DNA from: Olegusella massiliensis
Lineage (GTDB): Bacteria; Actinomycetota; Coriobacteriia; Coriobacteriales; Atopobiaceae
NCBI RefSeq assembly: GCF_900078545.1
Contig: NZ_FLLS01000002.1
Location: 682,001-746,000, forward strand
Direction of reading: 5' to 3'
Length of the DNA: 64,000 bases
Shown here: positions 44,642-53,352 of the stretch, piece after piece
How the letters are laid out: every line of letters starts with the position of its first letter
Position numbering within the stretch: the first letter of the stretch is position 1
The notes under the pieces: model-generated
What the model saw: only the letters and a program-made list of their open reading frames with translations
The model's database searches: none
What the model was told of the DNA's origin: nothing
Program-made: the position numbers and the translations under genes

Positions 44642-45445
44642 TTAAAAGCCACAACCTTCTTGTGACAAGCGTTGCTCAAGGAGCGCTTCTGCCAAGAGAG
44701 CATCTTCAGGAAGCGTCACTTTGAGATTGTTCTTTCCGCAGTCTACACACGCAACACGTCCTCCTTGTCGCTCAACAAGGGACGCATCGTCAGTGCCTAT
44801 AAATCCCTCCTGCGCTGCTAAGCGATATGCCTCAAGCAAGGCCTCCCGGTGAAAAATTTGAGGCGTCTGAGCGCACCAATAAAAACTTCTGTCAGGGGTC
44901 GAGATAACTGTTGTTCCTTCCACAAGCTTGAGCGTATCAATTGAAGGGGTGGCAGCAATCGCACCAACAAGCAGAGTATCTTGCTGTAGCCGATCGATGC
45001 ATGCCTCGAACGCTTCGGATTGCGCAAGTGGTCGCGCCCCATCATGCACGGCGATGAGTCCGCAATGAGTGGGAACACGACTCAAGCCATGGGCCACTGA
45101 CTCCTGACGAGTTGTCCCACCTTCGACATAGCAAATGGGATGAATCAGAGTAAGCGTATCTTCGATGAGATGCTGGGTCTGTGCAATATATCCTTTGGGC
45201 GTCACCACAACAAGTGAGCATACCGAGGCTGCGCGATCGGCCGCTAGGACCGACCAACACAAGATGGGCATGCCAGCAAGCGCTACATATTGCTTGCCCG
45301 CAGGGTTGCCAAAGCGCCGACCGAGCCCTCCCGCAACTATAATTGCGCAGGTAGACCTATCAACATCGCCGTCACCTTGGCGCTGCTCCTGCGCAGCGTT
45401 TGCGACCTGTGCGTCCTGCTTGCAAAGCTCATCGCAGTAACTCAT
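44642..45445 (-). CDS. ispD: 2-C-methyl-D-erythritol 4-phosphate cytidylyltransferase
   Basis: IspD attaches CMP to MEP in the third step of the MEP pathway. The product of 267 residues has the nucleotide-binding loop AIIVAGGLGRRFGNPAGKQYVAL, the VHDGARPL motif and TDDASLVE. An N-terminal extension of about 32 polar residues precedes the catalytic domain. The start overlaps the disA stop by 4 nt (ATGA), so translation is coupled. Confidence 0.94.
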   Translation of the reverse strand: MSYCDELCKQDAQVANAAQEQRQGDGDVDRSTCAIIVAGGLGRRFGNPAGKQYVALAGMPILCWSVLAADRAASVCSLVVVTPKGYIAQTQHLIEDTLTLIHPICYVEGGTTRQESVAHGLSRVPTHCGLIAVHDGARPLAQSEAFEACIDRLQQDTLLVGAIAATPSIDTLKLVEGTTVISTPDRSFYWCAQTPQIFHREALLEAYRLAAQEGFIGTDDASLVERQGGRVACVDCGKNNLKVTLPEDALLAEALLEQRLSQEGCGF

Positions 45446-46518
45446 ACACGGTTCCCCTGCATACGCTGCAACGTATCAAGCAAAATATTGGGATTGCGCA
45501 CACCTAAATCACCAACATGTTCGGGATGCGCTGCAATAGCGTCAATCAAGCGACGCAGTGATCCATACTCATTGACGAGTTTGTCAGCTACACCATCACG
45601 CACAACCGAAACATTGCTCAGCGTGCGCAGACCCAAAGATGTCACAGGCGAATCTTCACTACGATCTTCAAAGCCCAAAGCCGCAGCGACTGTCTTTGCC
45701 GAACGCATTTCTCCATTGCGCATCTCGTGGAAAGCACGACGTATCGCACGGGCATTTTCCTCGGTAGAATCAGCCGCATAGTCACGAATCATCAGGGTGT
45801 ACGTCTCGTCCATGTCACCCACAAACTCATCACGCTGCATCGCAATGGTACGTCCCTCCGACCCAAGCTCCGAAATAACACCGCTCAGCTCCTGTGATTC
45901 GGTCATCAGCACTTCAAAGAGGTAGAGAACGTCAGTAACATCACGTATCGTAACGTAATCATCAAGCTCGAGGGTTGTCAGGCGAAGCAGACCATGATCA
46001 AGCCGCGTACGCGTATTTTGCATCGAGACTAGTAGTTGGTTGACCATGCCCATCAACTCGGAAACAGTGCGCATTTGAGTACCGTGGCCATCAATAAAGA
46101 ATGTAACCACCTGGCGACGCTGCGACACAGAAATCACTAATGCCTTGGTCAGCAAGCTCATGCGTGCAGCTGTACGGTGACGCATGCCCGTCTCGGATGT
46201 TGGTAGAGATGGGTCGGGATTGAGGTGATAATTCGCACGCAAAATCCTTGTGAGATCCTTGTCAATTACGATGGCACCATCCATCTTTGCGAGTTCAAAG
46301 AGGCGGTTTGCCGTAAACGAGATATCAAGTTTAAAACCATCATCACCGGCAGCGATAACATTTTCTACGTCACCGATACAGATCAGTGCACCAAGATGAG
46401 CAGCAATAATCATGTCAAGCGCATGGCGAAGAGCTGTGCCGGGGGCGGCTTGACGTATTGCTTCATCAAGACGCTCAGCGGTAGTTTTTTCGTTGTCAGT
46501 TGGCGCGAGAATGTCCAT
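45442..46518 (-). CDS. disA: Diadenylate cyclase DisA
   Basis: DisA makes c-di-AMP from two ATP and scans DNA for branched structures. The product of 358 residues has the DAC-domain motifs KMDGAIVID (DGA) and TGMRHRTAARMS (RHR) in the N-terminal 150 residues. A helical linker and a C-terminal helix-hairpin-helix DNA-binding domain (around residues 295-345) follow. Both catalytic motifs are intact. The usual neighbour radA is absent here, but clpC upstream and ispD downstream match the Bacillus order. Confidence 0.96.
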   Translation of the reverse strand: MDILAPTDNEKTTAERLDEAIRQAAPGTALRHALDMIIAAHLGALICIGDVENVIAAGDDGFKLDISFTANRLFELAKMDGAIVIDKDLTRILRANYHLNPDPSLPTSETGMRHRTAARMSLLTKALVISVSQRRQVVTFFIDGHGTQMRTVSELMGMVNQLLVSMQNTRTRLDHGLLRLTTLELDDYVTIRDVTDVLYLFEVLMTESQELSGVISELGSEGRTIAMQRDEFVGDMDETYTLMIRDYAADSTEENARAIRRAFHEMRNGEMRSAKTVAAALGFEDRSEDSPVTSLGLRTLSNVSVVRDGVADKLVNEYGSLRRLIDAIAAHPEHVGDLGVRNPNILLDTLQRMQGNRV

Positions 46519-46888
46519 GCATTACCTCCATATGCGAAGACGAGCTGCGTCGATTCTGTTCATACCCTTACTAGTATAAGACGGTCTGAGGCTCCAAACA
46601 GCGGTCTCTTCCTCTTCCCCAGTCTTCTCATGATGGCATGTAGCCGCCACTGTCTTTACTTTCGTCTTGCTGAACCCTATGCGCCCTCAACGTTCTCGTA
46701 TCAGAAGATACCACCATGCTGCAAGAAAAAGATCATCATACTCAGAGACAAACTCAGGCGTTCTGGTTTTAATGCAATGGATGAGTTGACTGCCAGCTCT
46801 ATCCCAAGCTGGCGTTGCATTAAATAGAAGCAGAGCGTACGAGAAATATTCATATCTGCACGAGCAGTCTGCTATGTTGATGCGAAGT
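46519..46888. other. Non-coding stretch upstream of disA
   Basis: I see no gene with a convincing start and no tRNA or known leader between the disA ATG and the repeat array. Several short frames exist but lack Shine-Dalgarno sites. The disA promoter must lie here; no consensus pair stands out. Confidence 0.4.
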
Positions 46889-47083
46889 GCCAAAAGCTAC
46901 GTTGCGTTTCGTGCCGCTTCAAGGCAGGTGCCAAAAGCCACGTTCTACTTCACTTTTTTAGCCAAAAGCCACGTTTCATTTCACGCGAAAAAATCTACCT
47001 GGGCAAACGTCAAGCCCTTTGAAACAGAACGTGGCGTTTGACAAACGGGAGCACGACTTTTGAAATGATCTGTGGCGTTTGGC
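46889..47083. repeat. Head-to-head array of five 24 bp motifs (locus B)
   Basis: Three plus-strand copies of the same 24 bp motif as at 15194-15491 start at 46889, 46930 and 46961. Two inverted copies start at 47019 and 47060. Spacings are 41, 31 and 41 bp. The 34 bp centre (46985-47018) again carries AATCTACCTGGGCAAACGTC. The inner part, about 46951-47023, is nearly identical to 15286-15359. It lies between the clpC terminator and disA. Confidence 0.85.
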
Positions 47084-47156
47084 AAGCAGCTCTTGTCGAA
47101 GTAGGACGAGAGCATGTTACGTTCCGCGCGCCGATTTATCTAGATGCTCGGCACAG

Positions 47157-47190
47157 CAAAAAGGGACCCTGCACAAGCAGGACCCCGTTT
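47157..47190 (-). terminator. Terminator after clpC
   Basis: On the minus strand GGGGTCCTGC pairs with GCAGGGTCCC (two G-U pairs) around a TTGT loop, followed by TTTTTGC. Confidence 0.88.
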
Positions 47191-47208
47191 TGCTTCATAC
47201 AAAGGTGG

Positions 47209-49827
47209 CTATTCAGCCGATCCTTCGAGAGTACCTCCGCTTACAGGGGCGCGACCCGAAGCTCCGCCACCAGCACCAAGGTTCCAACGTTCACGGGCAC
47301 GTGGCGCATCAAGATGCGTTCTCTCTTCCAGCTGAGGAATCTCACCCTGGCGCTTGGAAAAGACAATCTTTTTTTCACCGTCGACTTCAGCGGTATCGAC
47401 GCAAATAATGTCACCTGCGCCGTAATTACCCTGTAGTAAAGCCTCAGCCAAAGGATCCTCGATAAGCGTCTGGATTGCACGACGTAAAGGACGGGCACCA
47501 TAAATCTTGTCCGTGCCCTTAGCTGCTACAAAATCGGCCGCTGCATCACTTAGCTCAATGGACATACCCTGCCCCACCAGACGTCTGCGCAAATCGCCAA
47601 CCAGCAGCTCAACAATCTGACGTAATTGCTCACTCGTGAGCGATTTGAAGACCACAATTTCGTCAACACGATTGAGGAATTCAGGACGGAAAAGCTTCTT
47701 GAGTTCAGCTTCCACACGGCTGCGAATTTCTTTATCTGACAGCCCATCGTCGCCTTGGCTCGTAAAGCCCATAGGAGACGTATGGGCAATCTCACGTGCG
47801 CCAATGTTAGAGGTCATGATGATGACCGTATTTGAGAAGTCTACCTGTCGTCCTTGGCCATCGGTGAGATGACCTTCATCAAGGATTTGAAGCAAAATAT
47901 TAAAGACGTCAGGGTGGGCTTTTTCAATCTCGTCGAAAAGCACAACTGAATATGGACGACGGCGCACAGCTTTGGTAAGCTCACCACCTTCGTCATAGCC
48001 CACATATCCAGGAGGAGCGCCAACCAGCTTGGACACAGTGTGCTTCTCCATAAACTCGCTCATATCAAAGGAAATCAGCGCGTCTTCGCTGCCAAAGAGA
48101 AACTCTGCGAGCGACTTTGCCAACTCAGTTTTTCCTACACCCGAAGGTCCAAGGAAGATGAAAGAACCACCGGGCCTTCGCGGATCCTTGAGCGGCGAGC
48201 GCGAACGACGAATCGCACGGCTTACCGCACTAATTGCCTCGTCCTGACCAATAACGCGTTGATGCAAGGCATCCTCACAACGCAAGAGCTTTGCAGCCTC
48301 TGCCTCAGTGAGATTAGATACCGGCACACCCGTGATATCGGATACGACATCGGCGATAGCCTGCTCATCAACTGTGACCACATTGAGAGCTTGCTTTGCA
48401 CGCCACTCTTCCTCAAGCTGATCGCGCTTGGCAGAAAGACTTTTTTCCTCATCACGCAGGCGGGCGGCCTCCTCGTACTCCTGCGCATCCGCCGCCTCAT
48501 CTTTTTTTGCGGCAAGCTGCGTTAGCTCTTCATCAACGCGCGCAAGATCGGGCGGCAATGACATCTTGTGAACACGAGTACGGGCACCTGCCTCGTCAAT
48601 AACATCAATCGCCTTGTCTGGCAAAAAACGATCCTGAATATAACGATTAGATAAGGTTACTGCAGCTTTGAGGGCTTTTTCCGTATAACGCACGTGATGA
48701 TGTTTTTCATAGCTGCTGCGCAAACCAGAAAGGATCTCTAGCGTATCAGCAATACTGGGTTCGCCAATATAGACAGGCTGGAAGCGACGCTCAAAAGCAG
48801 AATCTTTCTCAATATGCTTGCGATATTCTTCCGCAGTAGTTGCGCCAATAACCTGAATTTCACCACGTGACAGAGGGGGTTTCATGATGGAGGCTGCGTC
48901 CATCGATCCTTCCGCTGAACCAGCGCCTAGCACTGTGTGAATCTCATCGATAAACAAAATGACATCGTCGGCAGACTCCACCTCAGCAATAACCTTCTTT
49001 AGGCGATCTTCAAACTCACCGCGGTACTTTGAGCCTGCAACCATGGCCGCCATATCAAGTGTCCAGATTTGCTTGCCACGCAAAATATCAGGCACATTGC
49101 CTGCAGCAACTAGCTGAGCAAGACCTTCAACAACAGCAGTCTTGCCAACACCAGGATCACCCAAAATAAGAGGATTGTTCTTTTGACGACGAGCCAATAC
49201 CTGCATCACACGCTCGGTCTCGCGATCGCGACCAATCACGGGATCAAGCTTGCCTTCAGCAGCGAGCTTGGTAAGGTTGCGACCAAAACGTTCCAGCAGC
49301 GAATCGTCATCGTCCTCATCAGGGCGCTGACCTGCAAACATTTGTCCAAAACTCACAGGAGCAGACTGATGATGCGACTCGCGAGGTTTGTCTTTATTAA
49401 CGAGTTCTGCCACCGCATTGCGTACCGCGTCAGCCGAAATACCCATACGACCCAAAGCGGTCATCGCAATACCGTCACCCTCGCTCACAATTCCCAGCAA
49501 GAGATGTTCGGTTGCGATATACGTTTGTCCATGTGCCATGGTTTCGCGATAGGCATTTTCTAGCACACGCTTTGCCCGTGGTGTAAAGGGGATGTGTCCA
49601 CCGGAGCCTGGTTGCAAATCCTCGCTAGAAATCTGACGAATAGTTGCTAAAGTTTCCTCATAGGTCACATCGAGTGACGCGAGAGCCTTGGCAGCGACGC
49701 CATCGCTTTCTTTAATCAGCGCGAGCAGCAAATGCTCCGTTCCAACATACATTTTGCCCAGACGCTGAGCTTCGTCTTGGGCGAGGCTCATAACTTTCCG
49801 AGCTCGATCGGTAAATTTTTCGAACAT
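47209..49827 (-). CDS. clpC: ATP-dependent Clp protease ATPase subunit ClpC
   Basis: ClpC is an AAA+ unfoldase that feeds ClpP. The product of 872 residues has the N-terminal Clp-N repeats (MFEKFTDRARKVMSLAQDEA to about 145), AAA-1 with GDPGVGKTAVVEG, and a UVR-containing middle domain (about 440-490). AAA-2 has GPSGVGKTELAKS, FDEIEKAHP and the D2-small domain. A Gly-rich tail of about 40 residues ends the protein. The ClpP-contact loop is in AAA-2. No ctsR, mcsA or mcsB is adjacent, so regulation differs from the Bacillus operon. I see no CIRCE or HAIR operator upstream. Confidence 0.96.
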   Translation of the reverse strand: MFEKFTDRARKVMSLAQDEAQRLGKMYVGTEHLLLALIKESDGVAAKALASLDVTYEETLATIRQISSEDLQPGSGGHIPFTPRAKRVLENAYRETMAHGQTYIATEHLLLGIVSEGDGIAMTALGRMGISADAVRNAVAELVNKDKPRESHHQSAPVSFGQMFAGQRPDEDDDDSLLERFGRNLTKLAAEGKLDPVIGRDRETERVMQVLARRQKNNPLILGDPGVGKTAVVEGLAQLVAAGNVPDILRGKQIWTLDMAAMVAGSKYRGEFEDRLKKVIAEVESADDVILFIDEIHTVLGAGSAEGSMDAASIMKPPLSRGEIQVIGATTAEEYRKHIEKDSAFERRFQPVYIGEPSIADTLEILSGLRSSYEKHHHVRYTEKALKAAVTLSNRYIQDRFLPDKAIDVIDEAGARTRVHKMSLPPDLARVDEELTQLAAKKDEAADAQEYEEAARLRDEEKSLSAKRDQLEEEWRAKQALNVVTVDEQAIADVVSDITGVPVSNLTEAEAAKLLRCEDALHQRVIGQDEAISAVSRAIRRSRSPLKDPRRPGGSFIFLGPSGVGKTELAKSLAEFLFGSEDALISFDMSEFMEKHTVSKLVGAPPGYVGYDEGGELTKAVRRRPYSVVLFDEIEKAHPDVFNILLQILDEGHLTDGQGRQVDFSNTVIIMTSNIGAREIAHTSPMGFTSQGDDGLSDKEIRSRVEAELKKLFRPEFLNRVDEIVVFKSLTSEQLRQIVELLVGDLRRRLVGQGMSIELSDAAADFVAAKGTDKIYGARPLRRAIQTLIEDPLAEALLQGNYGAGDIICVDTAEVDGEKKIVFSKRQGEIPQLEERTHLDAPRARERWNLGAGGGASGRAPVSGGTLEGSAE

Positions 49828-49958
49828 GCTCACACTGCCCTTCTGCGCCGCCATGTGCAACACAATGCTGCTGTGATGGTAGCGTCAGCTTCTTACTGGT
49901 AGTCTGTTCACGTTTACCCACATAAGCAGCTAAGTAAACACTGTGGCGCACTTTGTAT

Positions 49959-49995
49959 CAAAAAGACGGGTGCCATCCCTGACATCCGTCTTTTA
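49959..49995 (-). terminator. Terminator after the HD-domain gene
   Basis: AAAGACGG / CCGTCTTT with further inner pairs is flanked by A-run and T-run, so it works in both directions. It separates the HD gene from clpC. Confidence 0.85.
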
Positions 49996-50057
49996 TTTCA
50001 CTTCGTAGGAAAGCAGCACAGCACATACAAGCGACTGTACAGCCATACTCTGACTGC

Positions 50058-50651
50058 TTAGTTAAAGGCCTCACTCGTTGCTACAAGCTCCTGCTCAGCT
50101 GCAATAATGCTCGCAAACAGTTCATCGAGCGTCATGCCATTGAGTTCGGCACCATGTGCGATAACATCACGATCACAGCCAGCAGCAAATTTTTTGTTTT
50201 TGAATTTCTTCTTAAGGCTCTTAATTTCAAAATCGGTCACAGAACCCGAGGGGCGCATGCGAATACACGCATTGATTAGGCCGCTAAGCTCATCAACTGC
50301 ATAAAGTACACGTTCCATCTTGAGCTCGGGTGCAGGCAGCTCAGGGTTGATGTCATAGTTGTGGGTCTGGATAGCATGTGCAAGCGCGGGGTTAGCACCC
50401 GCTTCGGCAAGCAACTCGGCCGTCTTGACCGTGTGGAGCATATCGTCTTGCCACTTCTCCCAATCAAGGTCGTGGAGCAAGCCTACCTGACCCCAAAAAT
50501 CAACATTTTCAGGATCGTACTTCTCAGCGTAATAACGCATCAGGGCCTCGACCTGTTGACCATGCAAAATATGATATTCATCTTCGTTGTACTGCTTAAG
50601 AAGATCAAACGCCTGCTCGCGCGTAAGACCACTTTCAAGTTTGTCTGCCAT
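50058..50651 (-). CDS. HD-domain phosphohydrolase, function unknown
   Basis: A 197-residue protein of the HD superfamily, metal-dependent phosphohydrolases. The metal-binding pattern is visible as an early His in YHILHGQQVEALM, the HD doublet in GLLHDLDWEKW, His in QTHNYD and Asp in AVDELSGLI. Homologues are widespread and called hydrolase or putative nucleotidase; no substrate can be read from the sequence. It is a single gene with its own terminator. Confidence 0.85.
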   Translation of the reverse strand: MADKLESGLTREQAFDLLKQYNEDEYHILHGQQVEALMRYYAEKYDPENVDFWGQVGLLHDLDWEKWQDDMLHTVKTAELLAEAGANPALAHAIQTHNYDINPELPAPELKMERVLYAVDELSGLINACIRMRPSGSVTDFEIKSLKKKFKNKKFAAGCDRDVIAHGAELNGMTLDELFASIIAAEQELVATSEAFN

Positions 50652-50777
50652 GCTTCCCCCTTTTGCTTTGAAACCCTGTAGCTACGTTTTGTGGTAGCTA
50701 CAGGGTTCTCAGATTTACTTAAGTATAAACGCAAGCGCGGAGCAGACGACACTCCTGCGCTGCATTGTTGCGGCAAT

Positions 50778-52289
50778 TTAACGATTCTCAGGCTTCATGT
50801 GTGGGAAGAGAAGCACATCACGAATCGAAGGTTGATTAGTCAAAAGCATAACGGTGCGGTCGATACCAATGCCAATACCACCCGTAGGAGGCATACCGTA
50901 CTCGAGTGCGCGCACATAGTCGTAATCGTACTCCATGGCTTCATCATCACCTGCGGCCTTTGCAGCCACCTGTGCCTGGAAGCGACCTTCCTGATCAACG
51001 GGGTCATTGAGTTCGGAGAAGGCATTGGCATACTCGTGACCAGCAATAACCAACTCAAAACGGTCGGTCAAACGCGGCTCATCATCCTTGCGCTTTGCCA
51101 GCGGTGAGACCTCAACGGGATAATCACAGACAAAGGTTGGATTGACAATCTGACTTTCGCAGAGCTCATCATAAAGAGTAAAAATGAGCTTACCAGCACC
51201 CCAGCTTGGCTCCCATTCAAGACCATTTTTCTCAAGAAGCTCACGTAGATGCTCAACGGGTGTGTCAATGCTGACCTGCTCACCTACGCGCTCGGAGACA
51301 AGTTCGTTCATGGGAGCAGAACGCCACTCACCCGAAAGATCGATGGTGTACTCACCAAAAGGAATTTGCTCACTCTCGTTAACAGCGGCGTTGCCCGCCT
51401 TAATGAAGCCCTCCGCAAGGCGCTTCATCCCCTCAAGATCATTGTAGGCGCAATAGGCCTCCATGCTGGTGAACTCGGGGTTATGGGTGAGGTCCATACC
51501 TTCATTGCGGAACTGACGGCCCATCTCCCAAACGCGCTCCATACCACCTACAATGAGTCGCTTGAGATGGAGTTCGGTAGCAATACGCAGGTAAACTTCC
51601 TGATCCAGCGCATTGAAATGTGTAGTAAAAGGACGAGCGTTAGCGCCACCGAGGGTCTCCTGCAAGATGGGCGTCTCAACCTCGAGGTAGCCCTGCTCCA
51701 ACATATAACTGCGGAAGGCAGACAGGATGCGCGAGCGCTTGACAAAAACATCTTTTACCTCGGGGTTCATGATGAGGTCTACGTAACGCTGGCGATAACG
51801 AACTTCCTTGTCGGTAAGACCGTGGAACTTCTCAGGCAGCGGACGACAAGCCTTAGAAAGAATCGTGATATTGGTCGGCGAGACAGAGAGCTGGCCACGA
51901 CGAGTACGCACTACGGTGCCGGTCGCCTCAATGACATCGCCCAAGTCGAGCATGTCGAGGATGCCCCACTTATCCTCGCCCAGCACATTAATGCGGCAAA
52001 ATAGCTGCATTTGACCCGTGCAATCCTCGATCACGATGAAGGAAACTTTACCCTGCCCACGCTTTGCTCGAATGCGACCACCAAGGGTCACCACGTCATC
52101 TGTGTCGCCGCCATCTTCAAGATCAACATAACGCTTTTCAAGCTCAGCGGCATGCGCGGTGACATGACTTTGAATGGGATAGGGATTGATACCCTGATCC
52201 AGAAGAGTCTGACGTCGTGCGCGACGTTGAGCTCTCTCGTCGTTTACGGATGGGGCAGCTTGTTGGGTGGTGGCGTCCTGCTCTGCCAT
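50778..52289 (-). CDS. lysS: Lysyl-tRNA synthetase, class II
   Basis: LysS charges tRNA-Lys. The product of 503 residues has the OB-fold anticodon-binding domain (about 60-170) and class II motifs 1 (LEVETPILQETLGGANARPF), 2 (QFRNEGMDLTHNPEFTSMEAY) and 3 (GMPPTGGIGIGIDRTVMLL). ATG at 52289 is chosen because the upstream codons run into the hairpin region. A terminator-like hairpin ends only 16 nt before this ATG. greA lies upstream. Confidence 0.96.
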   Translation of the reverse strand: MAEQDATTQQAAPSVNDERAQRRARRQTLLDQGINPYPIQSHVTAHAAELEKRYVDLEDGGDTDDVVTLGGRIRAKRGQGKVSFIVIEDCTGQMQLFCRINVLGEDKWGILDMLDLGDVIEATGTVVRTRRGQLSVSPTNITILSKACRPLPEKFHGLTDKEVRYRQRYVDLIMNPEVKDVFVKRSRILSAFRSYMLEQGYLEVETPILQETLGGANARPFTTHFNALDQEVYLRIATELHLKRLIVGGMERVWEMGRQFRNEGMDLTHNPEFTSMEAYCAYNDLEGMKRLAEGFIKAGNAAVNESEQIPFGEYTIDLSGEWRSAPMNELVSERVGEQVSIDTPVEHLRELLEKNGLEWEPSWGAGKLIFTLYDELCESQIVNPTFVCDYPVEVSPLAKRKDDEPRLTDRFELVIAGHEYANAFSELNDPVDQEGRFQAQVAAKAAGDDEAMEYDYDYVRALEYGMPPTGGIGIGIDRTVMLLTNQPSIRDVLLFPHMKPENR

Positions 52290-52305
52290 GTGAGCGTTCC
52301 TCTCG

Positions 52306-52352
52306 TAAAAATAAAGGCCCACCTGCGTAGTGTGTGCAGGTTCAAAGGCCTT
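52306..52352 (-). terminator. Terminator/attenuator between greA and lysS
   Basis: On the minus strand AAGGCC pairs with GGCCTT and the inner AACCTGC with GCAGGT, followed by TATTTTTACG. The T-run ends about 16 nt before the lysS ATG, leaving no room for a separate promoter. Either lysS depends on readthrough or this is an attenuator. Confidence 0.8.
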
Positions 52353-52432
52353 AGCTTTAGCTATAACGCAGTATATAACGCGCCACCAGCCCAAGTCCAT
52401 GAGCTGCCAGCGCGTGAAGATGCGGCGATGTT

Positions 52433-52906
52433 TTAGCGAGTAATGTTGGTAATGGTGAGGTCACGTGTCTTACCAGAGGGGGTAACGTAGCTAATCTTGT
52501 CACCCACAAGATGACCCATACTAGCTGCACCGACAGGGGATTCGTTGGAAATCTTATTCTCAAGGGAGTCAGTCTCGGTGGTGCCAACGATGGTAAAAGC
52601 AACCTTTTTGCCCTTGGAATCTTCGAACTCGACTGTGCAGCCCAGCGATACAGACAGCTCACCAGCGCCTATCTCAACCACACGAGCAGTCGAAAGAATC
52701 TGACGAATCTCGTTAATACGAGCTGCGTTTTTTGCCTGCTCTTCCTTAGCGGCATCATACTCAGCATTCTCGGAAAGGTCTCCTTGCGCGCGAGCCTCCT
52801 TGATTGCCTCAATAATCTCGGTGTTCTTGTCGCCCTCGCGATACTCGAGCTCCTCAACCAACTTATTGCGGCCCTCGGGAGTGAGCGTCATCTCAGTCTT
52901 TGCCAT
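52433..52906 (-). CDS. greA: Transcription elongation factor GreA
   Basis: GreA rescues backtracked RNA polymerase by stimulating transcript cleavage. The product of 157 residues has the N-terminal coiled coil with the catalytic acidic tip QGDLSENAEYDAAKEEQ (about residues 40-57). The C-terminal FKBP-like domain with NESPVGAASMGHLVGD follows. ATG at 52906 gives the normal length; upstream open codons are ignored. It probably forms a unit with lysS. Confidence 0.96.
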   Translation of the reverse strand: MAKTEMTLTPEGRNKLVEELEYREGDKNTEIIEAIKEARAQGDLSENAEYDAAKEEQAKNAARINEIRQILSTARVVEIGAGELSVSLGCTVEFEDSKGKKVAFTIVGTTETDSLENKISNESPVGAASMGHLVGDKISYVTPSGKTRDLTITNITR

Positions 52907-53047
52907 GTGCTGCCTTCTATATGTCGAAATGGGTGGTACTAGTTGATATTGTATGATTGCCACGAGAATCAAGCTCAACAGAGCAAAACGCAGCCGCCCG
53001 GCCTTGCTCAAGCAGTTGCATCTACACGACGAATAATCGCCGATAGC

Positions 53048-53248
53048 TTACTCGGTATCTTTGATATCCTTGTCATCGGTCTTTTCGGCATCAGCCTCAG
53101 AGCTTTCACCCTCATCCATGCCCTCACGGACATTTTTGACGGTCTTGCCTAGTGCAGAACCAAGCTTCGGAAGATTCTTGGGCCCAAAGATGACCAATGC
53201 AATGATGAGAATCACGAGTAGCTCGGGAACGCCCATACCAAGTATCAT
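53048..53248 (-). CDS. tatA: Sec-independent translocase subunit TatA
   Basis: TatA oligomerises to form the passage for folded proteins with twin-arginine signals. The product of 66 residues has one N-terminal membrane helix (MGVPELLVILIIALVIFG), the hinge FGPKNLPKLGSALG, an amphipathic helix and an acidic tail. The GP hinge supports TatA/TatE. No tatC is adjacent. An AGGAGG-type Shine-Dalgarno precedes the ATG. Confidence 0.92.
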   Translation of the reverse strand: MILGMGVPELLVILIIALVIFGPKNLPKLGSALGKTVKNVREGMDEGESSEADAEKTDDKDIKDTE

Positions 53249-53352
53249 GTTTAACCTCCGTGGGTGCGACCATCGCGTTTGCGATGTGTTTGCAAGCGTG
53301 TAGTATACCGCATATCTTTATATACTCACAATTTCTCTGGGGGTGAATTTGC

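Noticed and set aside
46687-46893. Short minus-strand frame upstream of disA
   Set aside because: No Shine-Dalgarno, odd composition and its 5' end lies in the repeat array.
49828-49958. CIRCE, HAIR or CtsR operator before clpC
   Set aside because: I looked for the inverted repeats and the tandem heptamers and did not find them.
52290-52432. T-box riboswitch for lysS
   Set aside because: No AGGGTGG-type antiterminator or specifier stem is visible, and the leader space before greA is too short.
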